In this document: positions 62,514 to 64,000 of the stretch, one piece after another
Layout of the letters: each line of letters opens with the position of its first letter
How positions within the stretch are numbered: position 1 is the first letter of the stretch
NCBI RefSeq assembly: GCF_016808095.1
Contig: NC_068977.1
Location: 30,467,364 to 30,531,363 of the forward strand
Source: Vigna angularis
Lineage: Eukaryota; Streptophyta; Magnoliopsida; Fabales; Fabaceae
Reading direction: 5' to 3'
DNA length: 64,000 bases
Notes under the pieces: generated by a model
Told to the model about the DNA's origin: nothing
Databases searched by the model: none
What the model saw: only the letters and a program-made list of their open reading frames with translations
Translations under genes and position numbers: made by a program

Positions 62514-63130
62514 ATGGCGTCTAGTAGTACTCTTTCCTTCTCCGGAAGTCCATCAATTACCTCCGAGAAGCTATATGGAAAAAAATATCTGTCATGGTCT
62601 GTTGTTGTTGAAATGTGGTTCCTTGCCCAATGACATTATGACCACCTTGAGCGAGATGGAAGCCATGTGCCTACTGAAAAAGTTGATGATCAGTGGAAAC
62701 AAGTAGATTTCCAGTTGTTGCCCTGTTATGACAATCAATGGAACCCAAACTTCTTATATCTCTGAGGGCTTTCAAAACTTGTCACTCCTTTTGGAAGAAA
62801 GCTTAAAGCATTTATGCCAACGATATTCAATGTCTTTATGACAATGCAAACAAGCTTGCATCTCTTAAAATGGCAGACAGTGATATGGTCTCCTTCATGA
62901 ATGAAGCCCAATCTGTTGTCGAAGAACTCAGGATGTTTTTGGAAGCGGACCCATTAGAGGATATCAAAATGAAACTAGACAAATTTTACATGGTGTTCAT
63001 CCTTCGTGCCCTACATCCCGATTTTGATCATCTCAGAGATCAACTTCTGACCAGTCATAAGGTCCCCTCCATGGGAACATTAACCACTCGCCTTATGCGT
63101 GTCCCGGTACCTAGAGAGGCTTATAGATAA
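62514..63130 (+). pseudogene. Broken Ty1-copia gag
   Basis: From ATG 62514 the frame reads like the N terminus of plant copia gag (SITSEKLYGKKYLSWSVVVE, WFLAQ) and hits TGA at 62631-62633. Family-like sequence continues (HYDHLERDGSHVPTEKVDD) and then resumes in a different frame at about 62870-63130 (MADSDMVSFMNEAQSVVEEL, KLDKFYMVFILRALHPDFDH, LRDQLLTSHKVPSMGTLTTR). This is the UBN2/DUF4219-type retrotransposon gag. It has at least one nonsense codon, another stop near 62765 and one frameshift. No zinc knuckle, protease or RT follows within the window, so the element is cut or rearranged after gag. The leader before it (62270-62460) is a CCACCGTC-rich low-complexity tract. Confidence 0.85.
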
Positions 63131-63287
63131 GTTAAGAAAATAGATGGTCAACTTTCAACTTCGAGAAGATTTAAGGAAATTTCCAATGTTTAAAGAAATC
63201 AAGGACGAAACTTTCACTAATTTGGCATGTAAGATCCTTCACTATAGTTAGGCTGCAAATGATGAATGATTGATCTTTGCTTTGGAT
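63131..63287. other. Junction between copia gag remnant and palindrome
   Basis: About 150 bp with no similarity that I recognise. Gag similarity fades at about 63120 and the palindrome's left arm starts at about 63288. Confidence 0.4.
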
Positions 63288-64000
63288 GGTACTGATACCC
63301 AATCAAATGCTATATGTTCAAATCTAGAAGATGAATTTAAGCATCCACATCCTTTACAACTAGAATATCATCCTTTGTCAAGAGAGATTTTATGTACTTT
63401 GCCAACTGTCCGATCTATCCTTAAAATAATTATTGAAAAAAGTGTTCAGAAGAGTCATTTCCACTTCTAAGAATTGGTAAATGGGTCAAAGTTACTAATT
63501 TGCATATTAAGTTAAGTGTTGGACTGTGGGATGATGTTTTTGTCATTCAAAATAAGTTTCGATATATATCAAAAGAAGATCTGATCATTATGCAATGTCA
63601 AAGATTGATTGATGAGAGACTGTCTTTAATATCACCTCTGAATGAGTGATGACACTCATTAAAGCAAGGTCTCATCAGTCAACTTTTGGCATTCCATAAT
63701 GAGCTGATCTTCGTTTGGTATATATCAAAGCTTTGTTTGAACGATAAAAATACCATGTCATAGTCCAATATATAACTTAAGATGCAAATTAATAATTTTG
63801 ACCCATTTACCAATGCTTAGAAGGTGGAAATGACTCTTTTGAACACATTTTTCAAAAATTATTCTAAGGATAAATCGCACGGTTGACAAAGTACATAAAA
63901 TCTCTCTTGGCAAATGCAAAGGTTCCAGTTGTAAAGGAAGTGAATGCTTAAGTTCATCTTCTAGATTTGAGCATATGACATTTGGTTCGAAATCAGTACC
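63288..64000. repeat. Giant inverted repeat (palindrome) running off the window end
   Basis: The left arm starts GGTACTGATA at 63288. The right arm, read inverted from 64000, starts GGTACTGATT. Matching blocks follow in order: TTCAAATCTAGAAGATGAA / CTCAAATCTAGAAGATGAA, TTTAAGCATCCAC / CTTAAGCATTCAC, AGAGAGATTTTATGTACTTT in both, GTGTTCAGAAGAGTCATTTC / GTGTTCAAAAGAGTCATTTC, and TTGGTAAATGGGTCAAA in both. The arms meet near 63645, with a small perfect hairpin AATGAGTG-ATGA-CACTCATT at 63641-63660. Each arm is at least 350 bp with a spacer of a few bases. The full extent is unknown because the window ends within the right arm. Confidence 0.93.

Overview
The window is plant nuclear DNA, most likely from a warm-season legume (Phaseoleae: bean, cowpea or soybean relatives). 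It is AT-rich, has long TA microsatellites, and its genes have many short exons with GT-AG introns. It also carries repeat families that I associate with legumes. The family placement is a judgement from protein resemblance and repeat style; no search was run.

Four protein-coding genes can be assembled exon by exon. (1) 7389-31182, minus: CPSF160, the large scaffold subunit of the mRNA cleavage/polyadenylation factor; 26 coding exons join in phase to 1445 codons. (2) 37831-40939, minus: CLPT1, a plastid Clp protease accessory protein; 6 exons, 235 aa. (3) 47943-52359, plus: a MAP65-3/PLEIADE-type cytokinetic microtubule bundler; 12 exons, 632 aa, with a dinucleotide shift that ends the reading frame before the conserved C-terminal motif. 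(4) 54366-59620, plus: an AT-hook/PPC (AHL) nuclear protein; 5 exons, 338 aa. The genes act in separate processes (mRNA 3' end formation, plastid proteolysis, cell-plate formation, chromatin/transcription) and do not form a pathway.

Mobile DNA explains most of the rest. CPSF160 intron 17 holds a complete 5164-bp Ty3-gypsy element (11748-16911) with ATCTA target duplications, nearly identical LTRs and a wrecked gag-pol, in the same orientation as the gene. Introns 1 and 3 hold small LTR pairs with primer-site-like internal sequence (TRIM type), and intron 8 holds a composite insertion with tRNA-like boxes and a 20/21-bp phased repeat. The intergenic space at 31.2-37.8 kb holds another TRIM (31965-32465) and a foldback element (35530-36646) between TA microsatellites. 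The space at 40.9-46.6 kb holds two Mutator-like elements, each with a 9-bp direct repeat at its borders.

The right end (60-64 kb) is a patchwork: a TRIM-like LTR pair, two minisatellites, a Ty1-copia LTR plus broken gag, and a very large palindrome centred near 63645 whose right arm runs off the window. Positions 1-685 look like an LTR cut by the window start. I saw no tRNA or rRNA gene, CRISPR array or bacterial-type operon, and I do not claim a new molecular system. The best leads are the terminal palindrome, the LTR element inside the polyadenylation-factor gene, the MAP65 frame break with two upstream mitotic (MSA-type) promoter motifs, and the phased intron repeat.
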